DNA of 64,000 nt from an uncultured Rhodospirillales bacterium (GCA_903835235.1 CAILMF010000067.1:1-64000); one strand, 5' to 3'; shown: positions 42,084 to 51,467, numbered from the stretch's first letter. Notes: generated by a model from the sequence alone, not told the origin. A program made the numbers and translations.

Positions 42084-43468
42084 CCCGGGTTCTCGTCATC
42101 GGCTCCTTGGGCGGGGAGCTGGGCCAGGCGGCGCGCATGGCGCAGGTGCGCGGCGCGCACCTGATGCACGCGGAAGGCGTGGCCGCGGCCATGGTGCGGC
42201 TGCGCGTGGATGGCGCCGACCTGGCGCTGTGCGAGCTGGCGCATGATGTCGGCTGGCTGGTCTCCCAGTTGGCGGAGGAGCGCATCCACTGCCCCGTCAT
42301 CGCCTGCGGCCGCAACGCGGATGCGGCGGCGGCGGTGCGGGCGATAAGGGCGGGGGCGCGGGAGTTCCTGCCGCTGCCGCCGGATGCGGATTTGATCGTG
42401 GCGCTGTTGCAGGCGGTGGCCGGGGAGCCGGAAGGCCCGGTGCATGCCGACCCCGCCATGGCCGCGGTACTGGAGCGCGCGGCGCAGATTGCCCGCGCGG
42501 AGGCGAGCGTGCTGATCACCGGCGAGAGCGGCACCGGCAAGGAGGTGCTGGCGCGGCACATCCACAAGCTGAGCAAGCGCGGCGCCGGCCCCTTCGTGGC
42601 GCTGAACTGCGCGGCGCTGCCGGAGACGCTGATGGAGAGCGAGTTGTTCGGCCATGAGAAGGGCGCCTTCTCCGGCGCCGTGGCCGCGCGCAAGGGCAAG
42701 TTCGAACAGGCCGAGGGCGGTACGCTGCTGCTGGATGAGATCGGCGAGATGGACCCGCGGCTGCAAGCGAAACTGCTGCGCGCGTTGCAGGAAAAGGAAG
42801 TGGACAAGCTGGGCGGCAATGCGCCGGTGAAGGTGAACTGCCGTATCCTGGCCGCGACCAACCGCGACCTGGCGGGCGAGGTGCGCGCCGGCCGCTTCCG
42901 TGAAGATTTGTACTTCCGGCTCAACGTCATCACGCTGAGGATTCCGCCGCTGCGGGAAAGGCCGGGCGATATCCAGCTGCTGGCGGAGCATTTTGCGGTG
43001 CGCTTCGCCAAGGCGAATGGGCTGCCGAAGCGGGCGCTGAACGGCGAGGCGCGGCTGAAGCTGGCGCAGCATGCCTGGCCCGGCAATGTCCGGGAAATGG
43101 AGAACACCATGCATCGCGCCGTGCTGCTGGCGCAGGGCGAGATGATCGGCGCCGAGGCGATTGAGTTGCCGGTGGTGCCAAGTGCCGCCGCTCCGCTGGA
43201 AGCAGCGCCCGCCACGGCCACCGCCGCGCCGGCCAGCACCGCCAAGCCGGTGACGCAGCTGGTGGGGCAGAAGATGGAGGTGGTGGAGCGCGACCTGATC
43301 CTGGAGACGCTGACGCATTGCCTGGGCAATCGCACGCGGGCGGCGGAGATTCTCGGCATTTCCATCCGCACGCTGCGCAACAAGCTGCATGACTATCGCG
43401 CCCAGGGCGTGGCCGTGCCGGGCGTGCCCGGCATGCTGCCGCCGGGGTTCTACGCGCAGGGGTTCTAG
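42080..43468 (+). CDS. flbD: Sigma-54-dependent flagellar regulator FlbD
   Basis: A 462-aa NtrC-family activator. The N-terminal receiver-like domain (about 1-115) lacks the usual acidic pocket and phospho-acceptor Asp, as in FlbD. The AAA+ domain has Walker A GESGTGKE, Walker B GGTLLLDEIGEMD and the arginine finger region GRFREDLYFRLNV. The sigma-54 contact loop is GAFSGA rather than GAFTGA. A C-terminal Fis-type helix-turn-helix is in NRTRAAEILGISIRTLRNKL. Start 42080 overlaps fliN by 4 bp; the longer track frame runs back into fliN. Predicted to activate the divergent flgE and fliK promoters. Confidence 0.93.
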   Translation: MTRVLVIGSLGGELGQAARMAQVRGAHLMHAEGVAAAMVRLRVDGADLALCELAHDVGWLVSQLAEERIHCPVIACGRNADAAAAVRAIRAGAREFLPLPPDADLIVALLQAVAGEPEGPVHADPAMAAVLERAAQIARAEASVLITGESGTGKEVLARHIHKLSKRGAGPFVALNCAALPETLMESELFGHEKGAFSGAVAARKGKFEQAEGGTLLLDEIGEMDPRLQAKLLRALQEKEVDKLGGNAPVKVNCRILAATNRDLAGEVRAGRFREDLYFRLNVITLRIPPLRERPGDIQLLAEHFAVRFAKANGLPKRALNGEARLKLAQHAWPGNVREMENTMHRAVLLAQGEMIGAEAIELPVVPSAAAPLEAAPATATAAPASTAKPVTQLVGQKMEVVERDLILETLTHCLGNRTRAAEILGISIRTLRNKLHDYRAQGVAVPGVPGMLPPGFYAQGF

Positions 43469-43471
43469 CCC

Positions 43472-45535
43472 ATGCAGGGTCTGGTGCTGCCCACCTGGCT
43501 GACCCGCGCCAAGCCCGGCAGCGACGTGGCGCTGGCGCTGGGCGTGACTATGCTGCTGGCGGTGCTGGTGGTGCCGCTGCCGGCGGTGCTGCTGGACATC
43601 GGCCTGGCGCTGTCCATCACCATGGCAGTGCTGATCCTGATGGTGTCGCTGTTCCTGGAACGGCCGCTGGACTTCACCAGCTTTCCGCAGGTGCTGCTGC
43701 TGACCACGCTGCTGCGGCTTTCGTTGAACGTCGCGACCACGCGCATCATCCTGACCCATGGGCATGAGGGGCAGCAGGCCGCCGGGCATGTGGTGCAGGC
43801 CTTCGGCGGCTTCCTGATGGGCGGCGACGTCGTCGTCGGCCTCATCGTCTTCGCCATCCTGCTCGTCATCAACTTCATGGTCATCACCAAGGGTAGCGGG
43901 CGCATCGCGGAAGTGGCGGCGCGCTTCAGCCTGGATGCGATGCCCGGCAAGCAGATGGCGATCGATGCCGACCTCTCCGCCGGGTTGATCGACGAGAATG
44001 CCGCGCGCAAGCGGCGCAGCGAATTGGAGCAGGAAAGCGCCTTTCATGGCGCCATGGATGGTGCCGCGAAGTTCGTGCGCGGCGACGCCATTGCCGGGTT
44101 GATCATCACCTTCATCAACCTGATCGGCGGGCTGGCCATCGGCGTGGCCCGCAACGGGCTGAGCTTCTCGGAAGCCGCGACGACCTTCACCGCGCTGACG
44201 GTGGGCGACGGCCTGGTCAGCCAGATACCCGCGCTGGTGATCTCGGTGGCGGCGGGCATCGTCGTCACCAAGGGCAATGGCGAGGGCACCGTCGACAAGG
44301 CCATGCTGCGGCAGCTGGGCGGTGGCTGGAAGCCGTTGGCGCTGGCGGCGGGCATGGCCGTGGTGCTGGCGTTGCTGCCGGGCATGCCGCTGCTGCCCTT
44401 CCTGGCGCTGGCGGGCATTGCCGGCGGCGCCGCCTGGTACAAGCGCAAGGCGGAGCGGCTGGTGACGCATGCGCCGCCGCCGCCGATTCCGGAGCCGGGA
44501 GAGCCGCCGATCTCGGATACGCTGCGGATGGATTTGCTGCGGCTGGAGCTGGGCTACGGCCTGCTCTCGCTGGCCGCCGGCGATGCGCCGAAGCTGACCG
44601 AACAGATAAAAGCGCTGCGGCGGAGCATGGCGCAGGAGATGGGCTTCGTGCTGCCCAGCGTGCGCATTCAGGACAACATGGAGTTGCCGCCGGATACCTA
44701 TGTACTTCGCGTGAAGGAGATCGAGGCCGGGCGCGGCACGCTGCGGCCGCCGAAGCTGCTGGCGATCGACCCCAGCGGCAATGCGCCGACCATGGCCGGC
44801 GAGCGCACGACGGAGCCGACCTTCGGCCTGCCGGCGCTGTGGGTGGAGGAAGCGCTGCGCGACGAGGCCTTGGCCCGCGGCTGCACCGTGGTGGACTGCC
44901 CCGGCGTGGTGGCAACCCACCTGACCGAGCTGGTGCGCGAGAACATGGCGGAACTGCTCAGCTTCGCCGAAACACAGAAGCTGCTGGATGAGTTGGGCGC
45001 CGAGCAGCAGAAGCTGGTGGCCGACCTGGTGCCGCAGCAGGTGACCATGGGCGGGCTGCAACGGCTGCTGCAATCCCTGCTGGCGGAACGCGTTTCCATC
45101 CGCGACCTGCCGACGATTCTGGAAGGCGTGCAGGAGGCGGTGGCAGGTGGCCAGCGCAGCCTGCCTTCCATGTTGGGCGTAGTGCGGGCGCGGCTGGCGC
45201 GGCAGCTTTCGGAAGCCGCCAAAAGCCCGGCCGGCTATGTGCCGATCATCGCGCTGTCCAGCGATTGGGAGCTGGCCTTCGCCGAGAGCCTGGCCGGCCC
45301 GCCGGAGGATCGGCAGCTGGCGATGGCGCCCTCGCGCCTGCAGGAGTTCATGCATCGGCTGCGCGATGCGCTGGACGCCGCGGCCAATGCCGGCGAGGCG
45401 CCGGTGCTGGTCTGCTCCGGCGGTATCCGCAACCATGTGCGCGCCATTGTCGAGCGGTTCCGCCCGAGCACGGTGGTATTGGCGCAACAGGAAATACATC
45501 CGCGCGCACGCATCCGTTCAGTCGGCTCTCTTTAA
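43472..45535 (+). CDS. flhA: Flagellar export gate protein FlhA
   Basis: A 687-aa type III export gate. About eight N-terminal helices, including VALALGVTMLLAVLVVPLPA, precede the FHIPEP region (FPQVLLLTTLLRLSLNVATT and RFSLDAMPGKQMAIDADLSA). The cytoplasmic domain has MAQEMGFVLPSVRIQDNMEL and GYVPIIALSSDWELAFAESL. Size and order are standard. It begins 3 bases after flbD. Other gate proteins (FlhB, FliPQR) are not in the window. Confidence 0.96.
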   Translation: MQGLVLPTWLTRAKPGSDVALALGVTMLLAVLVVPLPAVLLDIGLALSITMAVLILMVSLFLERPLDFTSFPQVLLLTTLLRLSLNVATTRIILTHGHEGQQAAGHVVQAFGGFLMGGDVVVGLIVFAILLVINFMVITKGSGRIAEVAARFSLDAMPGKQMAIDADLSAGLIDENAARKRRSELEQESAFHGAMDGAAKFVRGDAIAGLIITFINLIGGLAIGVARNGLSFSEAATTFTALTVGDGLVSQIPALVISVAAGIVVTKGNGEGTVDKAMLRQLGGGWKPLALAAGMAVVLALLPGMPLLPFLALAGIAGGAAWYKRKAERLVTHAPPPPIPEPGEPPISDTLRMDLLRLELGYGLLSLAAGDAPKLTEQIKALRRSMAQEMGFVLPSVRIQDNMELPPDTYVLRVKEIEAGRGTLRPPKLLAIDPSGNAPTMAGERTTEPTFGLPALWVEEALRDEALARGCTVVDCPGVVATHLTELVRENMAELLSFAETQKLLDELGAEQQKLVADLVPQQVTMGGLQRLLQSLLAERVSIRDLPTILEGVQEAVAGGQRSLPSMLGVVRARLARQLSEAAKSPAGYVPIIALSSDWELAFAESLAGPPEDRQLAMAPSRLQEFMHRLRDALDAAANAGEAPVLVCSGGIRNHVRAIVERFRPSTVVLAQQEIHPRARIRSVGSL

Positions 45536-45559
45536 GTATTCAACCCGTAGTTTCGCGCC

Positions 45560-46483
45560 ATGAGGCTCAGGCTCTTCCGCGCATCCAGCATGGCCGAGGC
45601 AATGGCGATGGTCCGCGCCGAACTCGGCGAGGACGCGGTCATCCTCGGCAGCCGTCGCGTGGCCGGCGGCATGGAAGTGACCGCGGCGCTGGAGCCGGCC
45701 GACCCCATCCTGATCCCGCCGGTGCCCTCGGCCGCCATTCGCCCGGCGGCGGCGGTGGCGGCGGAGCGCGCCGGGCGGTTGGCGCTGCTGACCCGGCACA
45801 ACATGCCGCCGGCCATGGCGGAGGAGCTGGCCGATGGCGTGCTGGCGGAGCGGCTGGGGGCGATGCTGAACTTCGCGGAGATGCCGCTGGGGCCGCGCAA
45901 GCCGCTGCTGCTGGCGGGACCACCGGGCGCCGGCAAGACCGTGAGTTGCGCCAAGCTGGCGACGCGGGCTGTGATGGCCGGGTTTGCGCCGCTGGTCATC
46001 ACCACCGATGGCGCCCGCGCCGGCGCGGTGGAGCAATTGGCGGCCTATACCCGCCTGCTGGGGCTGACCCTGGCGGTGGCGCCGGGGCCGGGGACGCTGG
46101 GCAAGGCCATGGCGCATCGGCAGCCGGGCCAGCCCGTGCTGATCGACACCGCGGGCTGCGACCCTTTCGATAGCGCCCAGGCCACCGAGGTGCATGCGCT
46201 GGCGCGTGCGGTGGAAGCCGAGATGGTGCTGGTGCTGCCGGCGGGCCTCGACGTGTGCGAGAGCGCCGAGCTGGCCCAGGCCTTCACCGCGCTGGGCGCG
46301 CGGCATCTGCTGCCGACCAGGCTTGATTTGGCACGGCGGCTGGGCGGCGTGCTGGCGGCGGCGGCGGGTGGGCTGGCCTTCACCTCGGCCGGCATTGGGC
46401 CAGGCGCGGCGGATGGACTCGCAGAGATGTCGCCGGAATGGCTGGCGGCCTGCCTTGAAGGCCGCAGGGAGGGCGCGCAATGA
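45560..46483 (+). CDS. flhF: Flagellar SRP-type GTPase FlhF
   Basis: A 307-aa FlhF-like GTPase that sets flagellar position or number together with FlhG. The N-terminal MRLRLFRASSMAEAMAMVRA with ELGEDAVILGSRRV is typical. G1 is GPPGAGKT. G2 reads DGARAGAVEQL instead of the usual DTYRIGAVEQL. G3 is DTAG and G4 is TRLD. The B domain is short, so the protein is smaller than the roughly 400-aa gamma-proteobacterial form. The stop overlaps flhG by 4 bp. The altered G2 may weaken nucleotide handling. Confidence 0.85.
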   Translation: MRLRLFRASSMAEAMAMVRAELGEDAVILGSRRVAGGMEVTAALEPADPILIPPVPSAAIRPAAAVAAERAGRLALLTRHNMPPAMAEELADGVLAERLGAMLNFAEMPLGPRKPLLLAGPPGAGKTVSCAKLATRAVMAGFAPLVITTDGARAGAVEQLAAYTRLLGLTLAVAPGPGTLGKAMAHRQPGQPVLIDTAGCDPFDSAQATEVHALARAVEAEMVLVLPAGLDVCESAELAQAFTALGARHLLPTRLDLARRLGGVLAAAAGGLAFTSAGIGPGAADGLAEMSPEWLAACLEGRREGAQ

Positions 46484-47223
46484 GCGGACGCATCATCGCC
46501 ATCGCCTCCGGCAAGGGGGGCGTGGGCAAGACCTGGCTGGCGATCTCGCTGAGCCAGGCGCTGGCGCGCGAGGGCGAGCGCGTGCTGCTGGTGGATGGCG
46601 ATTTCGGCCTGGCCAATGCCGATGTGCAGCTGGGGCTGGACCCCAGGCGCGACCTGGCGGACGTGCTGACCGGCCGGGCGACGGTGGCCGAGGCGGCGGT
46701 GGCGCATGCGGCGGGGTTCGATGTGCTGCCCGGCCGCAGCGGCAGTGGCGCGCTGGCGGCGCTGGACGGCGCCGGGCTGAACCGGCTGCTGGTGGCGCTG
46801 GCGGAAGCGCGGCTGGGCTGGCCGCTGGTGGTGCTGGACCTGGGCGCGGGGCTGGACCCCAGCGTGCGGCGGCTGGCGGCGGCGGCCGAGACCCTGCTGG
46901 TGGTGGCCACCGACGAACCGACCAGCCTGACCGACGCCTATGCGGTGCTGAAGCTGCATCGGCGGGACGCGCCGGGCGCCGATGCGCGACTGGTGGTGAA
47001 CCAGGCGCAGGACCGCGCCAGCGGGGAGCGCACCTGGGCCACGCTGAACCGGGCCTGCGAGGGGTTTCTGGGCGCGGGCGTGGCGCTGGCGGGCGTGATC
47101 CGGCGGGATGCGAAGGTGCCGGAAAGCATCCGCCGGCAGACGCCGCTGCTGACGCGCCACCCCGGCTGCACCGCGGCGCAGGATGTGGAGGCACTGGCGC
47201 GGGGGTTGCTGGTGGCGGCCTAA
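46480..47223 (+). CDS. flhG: FlhG/MinD-like ATPase
   Basis: A 247-aa ParA/MinD-type ATPase controlling flagellar number by stimulating FlhF GTPase. The deviant Walker A is ASGKGGVGKTW, followed by switch I-like LVDGDFGLANADVQLGLD and Walker B VVLDLGAG. The N-terminal DQAxxLR-type FlhF activator is not evident, which is common in shorter homologues. Last gene of the flagellar operon. Its TAA overlaps the stop of the convergent dioxygenase gene, leaving no intergenic space for a terminator. Confidence 0.9.
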   Translation: MSGRIIAIASGKGGVGKTWLAISLSQALAREGERVLLVDGDFGLANADVQLGLDPRRDLADVLTGRATVAEAAVAHAAGFDVLPGRSGSGALAALDGAGLNRLLVALAEARLGWPLVVLDLGAGLDPSVRRLAAAAETLLVVATDEPTSLTDAYAVLKLHRRDAPGADARLVVNQAQDRASGERTWATLNRACEGFLGAGVALAGVIRRDAKVPESIRRQTPLLTRHPGCTAAQDVEALARGLLVAA

Positions 47224-48053
47224 GCCGGCGTATCGCCCGCCAGGGTTACCCGGTGCAGCAGCCGCTTGTACCCGTGGTAGTCGTTGACCGGGTTGTGCAG
47301 CGCGCAGCGATTGTCCCAGAACGCCATGCTGCCGGGCTCCCACTGGAAGCGGCAGGTATATTCCGGCTTCACCTGGTGGGCGAAGAGCCAGTCCAGCAGA
47401 CCCGCGCTCTCCGCCACGCTCATGTCCTTGAAGCGGAGCGTGTGGCCGAAGTTCACGTACAGCGACTTGCGGCCGGTTTCCGGATGGGTGCGGATGACCG
47501 GGTGCTCGGCCTCGCTCTTGCCGCGGCCGCTGCCGGGGGCCTGGTCTTCCCGGGTGCGGGAGAACTCGGCCTTCACGCTGCTGAACACCGCGCGCAGCGG
47601 CGCCAGCAGGCGCTGCATGCCCTCGGACAGGCCCTCATACGCCGCGTAGCCGCTGGCGAAGAGCGTGTCGCCGCCCTGCGGCGGCAGCTCGCGGGCAATC
47701 AGCATGGTCGCCATGGGCGGTTGCGGCAGATAGGTGGTGTCGGCGTGCCAGAGACCGCCGAAATTCTGCGTCTCGTTCTCCAGCTTCACCACCGGGATCA
47801 CTTCCGGCGCTTCCTCCAGCCCCTTCAGGAAGGGGTAGTGGATCACCTCGCCGAAGCGGTGGGCGAAGGCAGCCAGTTCCGGCGCCGTCAGCTCCTGGTC
47901 GCGGAAGAACACCACGGAATGCGCCAGCCAGATGCGGCGCAGCGCGGCGATGGTCTCGGCGGGCATGTCTGGCCGCAGGCGGATGCCGCGGATTTCGGCG
48001 CCGATGCTGCCGGACAGGCGCTTGACCTGCAGGCCGGGGATGCTGCCATCCAT
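47220..48053 (-). CDS. TauD/TfdA-family Fe(II)/2-oxoglutarate dioxygenase
   Basis: A 277-aa oxygenase of the TauD/TfdA family, which hydroxylates compounds such as taurine or phenoxyacetates using Fe(II) and 2-oxoglutarate. The iron ligands are the HxD in GLWHADTTYLPQPP and the distal His in LHRVTLAGDTP, with a 2-oxoglutarate-binding Arg nearby. GAEIRGIRL and the later MAFWDNRCALHNPVNDY complete the signature. The stop overlaps that of flhG. Its start is close to, and divergent from, a Bug protein gene, hinting at uptake of its substrate. Substrate unknown. Confidence 0.9.
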   Translation of the reverse strand: MDGSIPGLQVKRLSGSIGAEIRGIRLRPDMPAETIAALRRIWLAHSVVFFRDQELTAPELAAFAHRFGEVIHYPFLKGLEEAPEVIPVVKLENETQNFGGLWHADTTYLPQPPMATMLIARELPPQGGDTLFASGYAAYEGLSEGMQRLLAPLRAVFSSVKAEFSRTREDQAPGSGRGKSEAEHPVIRTHPETGRKSLYVNFGHTLRFKDMSVAESAGLLDWLFAHQVKPEYTCRFQWEPGSMAFWDNRCALHNPVNDYHGYKRLLHRVTLAGDTPA

Positions 48054-48139
48054 TGTTCAGTGCTCCTGGAACGTCCCGTTGGGGCGAAGGGTACAGCCGC
48101 GCGGCATTCCCGGCTAGAAGCGGCGCAGAGGAACCCGCC

Positions 48140-49096
48140 ATGCACCTGACCCGTCGCGCCCTGCTGGGCACCGCCATCGCCACACCCGCGCTTGCCCAGG
48201 CCTGGCCGACACATTCCATCCGTCTGATCGTGCCCTTCGCCGCCGGCGGCGCGGCCGACAGCGCGGCGCGCGCGATCACGCCGAAAATGGCGGAGCGGCT
48301 GGGCCAGGGCTTCGTGGTGGAAAACCGCACCGGCGCCGGCGGCAGCCTGGGCGGTGCCGCGGTGGCGGCCAGCGCGGCGGATGGCTACACGCTGCTGTGG
48401 GACGCTTCCTCCCATTTGGTGAACCCGGCGGTGATGAAGGGTCTGGCCTTCGACTACGCCACGGCCTTCACGCCAATTTCCCAGGTGGTGACCTTCCCGG
48501 GTGTGCTGGCGGTGAAGAGCGACTTCCCGGCGCGGTCGGTGGCCGAGTTCATCGCGCTGGCAAAGGCACGGCCAGGGGCGATCAGCGTGGGCACCCAGGG
48601 CAATGCCACGGCCGGGCATCTGGGCCTGCTGCAATTCAGCCGCCTGGCGGGGATCGAGGTGATCCACGTGCCGTATCGGGGCGGCGCCGATGCGGCGCGC
48701 GACCTGGCGGCGGGCAGCGTGGATGGCGTCTTCATCACCACCGTCAGCTCCGGCCCGGTGGTGGATGCCGGGCGCGGGCGCTTCCTGGCGGTGACCACGC
48801 TTGCCCGGGTGCCGAGCCGGCCCACCGTGCCGACCCTGGCCGAAAGCGGTTTTCCCGGTTTCGATTCCAATGAATGGGCGGCGCTGTTCGCCCCCGCCGG
48901 GCTGGACCCGGCCATCCGCGCCCGGCTGTTCGAGGCGCTGAGCTTCGCCCTGGCCGATGCAGGGGTGCAGCAGCGCCTGGCGCAGATCGGCGCCGTGCCG
49001 GTGGGCAGCGACCCCGAGCGCTTCGCCCGCTTCTGCGCCGAGGGCCGGGTGGCCATGGCCCAGCTGGTGCGCGAAGCCAACATCCGCCTGGAATAG
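48140..49096 (+). CDS. Bug/TctC-family extracytoplasmic solute-binding protein
   Basis: A 318-aa periplasmic binding protein. Start 48140 (MHLTRRALLGTAIATPALAQ) gives a signal peptide and has GAGG 8 bases upstream. Family markers are IRLIVPFAAGGAADSAARAI, VVENRTGAGGSLGGAAVAAS and VGTQGNATAGHLGLLQFSRL. It is the third Bug protein of the window and distinct from the tandem pair at 11.7-13.6 kb. The divergent TauD-type dioxygenase suggests a shared organic acid substrate, which is speculative. Confidence 0.9.
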   Translation: MHLTRRALLGTAIATPALAQAWPTHSIRLIVPFAAGGAADSAARAITPKMAERLGQGFVVENRTGAGGSLGGAAVAASAADGYTLLWDASSHLVNPAVMKGLAFDYATAFTPISQVVTFPGVLAVKSDFPARSVAEFIALAKARPGAISVGTQGNATAGHLGLLQFSRLAGIEVIHVPYRGGADAARDLAAGSVDGVFITTVSSGPVVDAGRGRFLAVTTLARVPSRPTVPTLAESGFPGFDSNEWAALFAPAGLDPAIRARLFEALSFALADAGVQQRLAQIGAVPVGSDPERFARFCAEGRVAMAQLVREANIRLE

Positions 49097-49180
49097 TCGC
49101 CGCTGCCGGCCTTGCCGCTGGTGGCGCTGCGGAGTTTCGGCAACACTGTGGCCCGGGAATAACGGATACCGGGGGGCGCC

Positions 49181-49816
49181 ATGAGCTTCGCACAGTTCCT
49201 GACGCTGCTGGTCTGCGCCTGCCTGGTGCTGCTCTCGCCCGTGCCCAGCCTGATCGGCCTGGCCTTCGCGGTGGAGGAGCTGGGCCAGCTCTCCGCCACG
49301 CTGTTCGCCATTGCCGTGGTGGTGCGCCGGCGCGGGGTGGCGCCATGGCTGCCGCTGGTCGGCTGGCTGGCGCTCGGCGCGCTGATGGCCAACCTGGTGT
49401 TGCCGACGCTGGGCGTGCACCCGGCCTTCCAGGCGGAAACCCCGGGGCTGGGTTGGGCGGAGATCGGCTGGCGGCTGGTCTTCCTGGCGCTGCTGCTGCG
49501 CGGCCAGGGCGGCTGGGGCGATGGCGCGCTGCTGGCGCTGTGCGTTGCCACCAGCCATGCCGGCAGCCTGGCGCTGGTGCTGGGCATGCCGTTCGAGGCC
49601 GCTGGCCCCGGCGCAAGCTGGCAATTCGACTGGGCCGATACCCTGGCGGCACTGGCCGCGGTGCTGGCGGGGCTGCTGGCCTTGCTGGCCAGCGGCCTGG
49701 CCCTGGGATACGCGGCGCGCTGGCCCTGGCCACGCCGGCGTAACCTGCTGGCCTGGCTCGGCGCCATCGCCTGCCTGGTGCAGGCCGCCGCGCTGGTTCA
49801 GCCATGGTTAGGATGA
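49181..49816 (+). CDS. Polytopic membrane protein of unknown function
   Basis: A 211-aa protein with about six hydrophobic segments, including FLTLLVCACLVLLSPVPSLI and WADTLAALAAVLAGLLALLA. A central AGSLALVLGMPFEAAGPGAS loop is present. No motif gives a function. G-rich sequence (GGGGGG) precedes the ATG by about 5 bases. It is transcribed in the same direction as the Bug and FkbM genes but with long gaps, so an operon is uncertain. Confidence 0.65.
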   Translation: MSFAQFLTLLVCACLVLLSPVPSLIGLAFAVEELGQLSATLFAIAVVVRRRGVAPWLPLVGWLALGALMANLVLPTLGVHPAFQAETPGLGWAEIGWRLVFLALLLRGQGGWGDGALLALCVATSHAGSLALVLGMPFEAAGPGASWQFDWADTLAALAAVLAGLLALLASGLALGYAARWPWPRRRNLLAWLGAIACLVQAAALVQPWLG

Positions 49817-49915
49817 ACCTGACAGGTTGAGACAGCAGCACGCTTGTCCCGTGGTGGCTGGTAGTGGCAAATGCCGCGGGGGGCCCTTGCTGCGGCCCAA
49901 CTTGGCAGGATCGCA

Positions 49916-50866
49916 ATGGCGACGACGGTGAAGCGTATCGGACCGATGGCTGTCGGCAGCGTGCAGCGCCAGGGGAATGCCCCCATGGTGGCCACGCCGG
50001 GGCCGCTGCGGCTGGCTGGCCTGGCGGTGCGGCGGCTGTTCGGGGGGCTGGGACGGCCCCGCACCCCACCGGCTCCGCCGCGCAGCACCTTCTGCTACCT
50101 GGGCGATGACCGCGCCCTGACGCTGACCCATCGCGGGCACAAGATCTACCTGGACACCCGCGACCTCGGCATGACCCCGCACATCGCGCTGAACGGCACC
50201 TGGGAGACCGAGGTCGAGGCCGCCCTGGTCCGCCTGGTGAAGCCACGGCAGCGGATCATCGAGGTGGGCGCCAACATGGGCTACCACACGGTCGCCATGG
50301 CGCAGATCATCAGCCCGGGCGGCGAGCTGCACGCCATAGAGGCCAATCCGCGCGCGCTGGCGCTGCTGCGCGCGACCCTGACGGTGAACGGCCTGGACAA
50401 GGTCACCACCGTGCATGGCGTGGCGGCGCTGGACCAGCCGGGCGAGGTGGAGTTCGACGCCGACCCCAACCATATCGGCAGCGGGCATTGGGCGCTGCCG
50501 GCTGGCGAGGCCCGCGGCTACACCACCCGCTTCACCGTACCGGCGGTGACGCTGGACGCGCTGCTGCTGGAGCGGCTGGGCCGGGTGGACCTGCTGCGCA
50601 TGGACGCCGAGGGCAGCGAGCCGCAGGTGCTGCGCGGTGCCGAACAGCTGATTGCCAATTCGCCCAACCTGCGCATCGTGACCGAATGGTCGCCGGGCAT
50701 GATGGTGGTGCGCACCGACATCGCCGGCCTGGTCGCCTGGCTGGAGAGCATGGACTTCCGCTTCTGGCGGATCGGCCCGCTCGGCCGGCTGGACCCGGTG
50801 CCGGGGCGGCACCTGGTGGCGCTTTCCCATTGCGACCTGGTGATGAGCCGGCAGGATCCGGGCTGA
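49916..50866 (+). CDS. FkbM-family methyltransferase
   Basis: A 316-aa SAM-dependent methyltransferase. The SAM loop is IIEVGANMGYHTVAMAQIIS, followed by ELHAIEANPRALALLRATL. The FkbM hallmark LLRMDAEGSEPQVLRGAEQL is also present. The family methylates oxygen atoms on sugars, polyketides or peptides and is common in polysaccharide clusters; here no such cluster is adjacent. Start 49916 (MATTVKRIGP) is preferred over 49871 because AGGA precedes it at a usable distance. A strong terminator lies about 90 bp after the stop, on the other side of which is rplQ. Confidence 0.85.
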   Translation: MATTVKRIGPMAVGSVQRQGNAPMVATPGPLRLAGLAVRRLFGGLGRPRTPPAPPRSTFCYLGDDRALTLTHRGHKIYLDTRDLGMTPHIALNGTWETEVEAALVRLVKPRQRIIEVGANMGYHTVAMAQIISPGGELHAIEANPRALALLRATLTVNGLDKVTTVHGVAALDQPGEVEFDADPNHIGSGHWALPAGEARGYTTRFTVPAVTLDALLLERLGRVDLLRMDAEGSEPQVLRGAEQLIANSPNLRIVTEWSPGMMVVRTDIAGLVAWLESMDFRFWRIGPLGRLDPVPGRHLVALSHCDLVMSRQDPG

Positions 50867-50956
50867 AACAAGGGGGCTGGCTTCAAGCGCCCAGGATCGG
50901 CCGCGCCGGCCCGGCCTGGCCGGTCACGCCGGCGCACCCGGCCAGCGCAAACGCGA

Positions 50957-51010
50957 AAGGGCGGAGAGGTTGCCCCCTCCGCCCTTGCCTGCTGCGCCTG
51001 AGGGCGCAGC
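50957..51010 (-). terminator. Terminator of the ribosomal protein super-operon
   Basis: AAGGGCGGAG (50957-50966) and CTCCGCCCTT (50977-50986) form a perfect 10-bp stem with a 10-nt loop; on the minus strand it is followed by TTTCGCGTTTGC. Directly next to the rplQ stop is a second hairpin, GCTGCGC-CTGAGG-GCGCAGC (50991-51010). It may also stop plus-strand transcription from the FkbM gene. Confidence 0.8.
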
Positions 51011-51439
51011 TTATTCCTGGCCGGCTTCGGCGTCCTCGGCCGCTTCCGGCTTCGGGCCGCTGTCCAGGCCCTTGGCCGCGGGATCGCGGTCGACCAGCTC
51101 GATCACGGCCATGTCGGCGGCGTCGCCATAGCGCACGCCAGCCTTCAGCACGCGGGTGTAGCCGCCGCTGCGGGTCTTGTAGCGGTCCGCGATGGTGGTG
51201 AAGAGCTTGTCCACCACCTTCTGGTCCATGATCTGCGCATAGGCCTGGCGCCGCGCATGCAGGCCGCCACGCTTGCCCAGCGAGATGATGCGCTCCACGT
51301 AGGGGCGCAGCTCCTTCGCCTTGGGCAGGGTGGTGGTGATCTGCTCGTGCTTCAGCAGGCTGGTCGCCATGTTGCGGAACATGGCGAGGCGATGGGTGGA
51401 GGTGACGTTGAGCTTCCGCCCGGCCATTCCGTGACGCAT
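51011..51439 (-). CDS. rplQ: 50S ribosomal protein L17
   Basis: A 142-aa large-subunit protein. The N-terminal [20 protein letters not shown] and [20 protein letters not shown] are near invariant, as is [20 protein letters not shown]. The C-terminus is extended by about 20 acidic and Ala residues ([12 protein letters not shown]) beyond the E. coli form, as in many alphaproteobacteria. Last gene of the operon, 28 bp after rpoA and followed by paired hairpins. Confidence 0.97.
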   Translation of the reverse strand: MRHGMAGRKLNVTSTHRLAMFRNMATSLLKHEQITTTLPKAKELRPYVERIISLGKRGGLHARRQAYAQIMDQKVVDKLFTTIADRYKTRSGGYTRVLKAGVRYGDAADMAVIELVDRDPAAKGLDSGPKPEAAEDAEAGQE

Positions 51440-51467
51440 GGTAAGTGATCCCTAGATTAGCGGAGCG

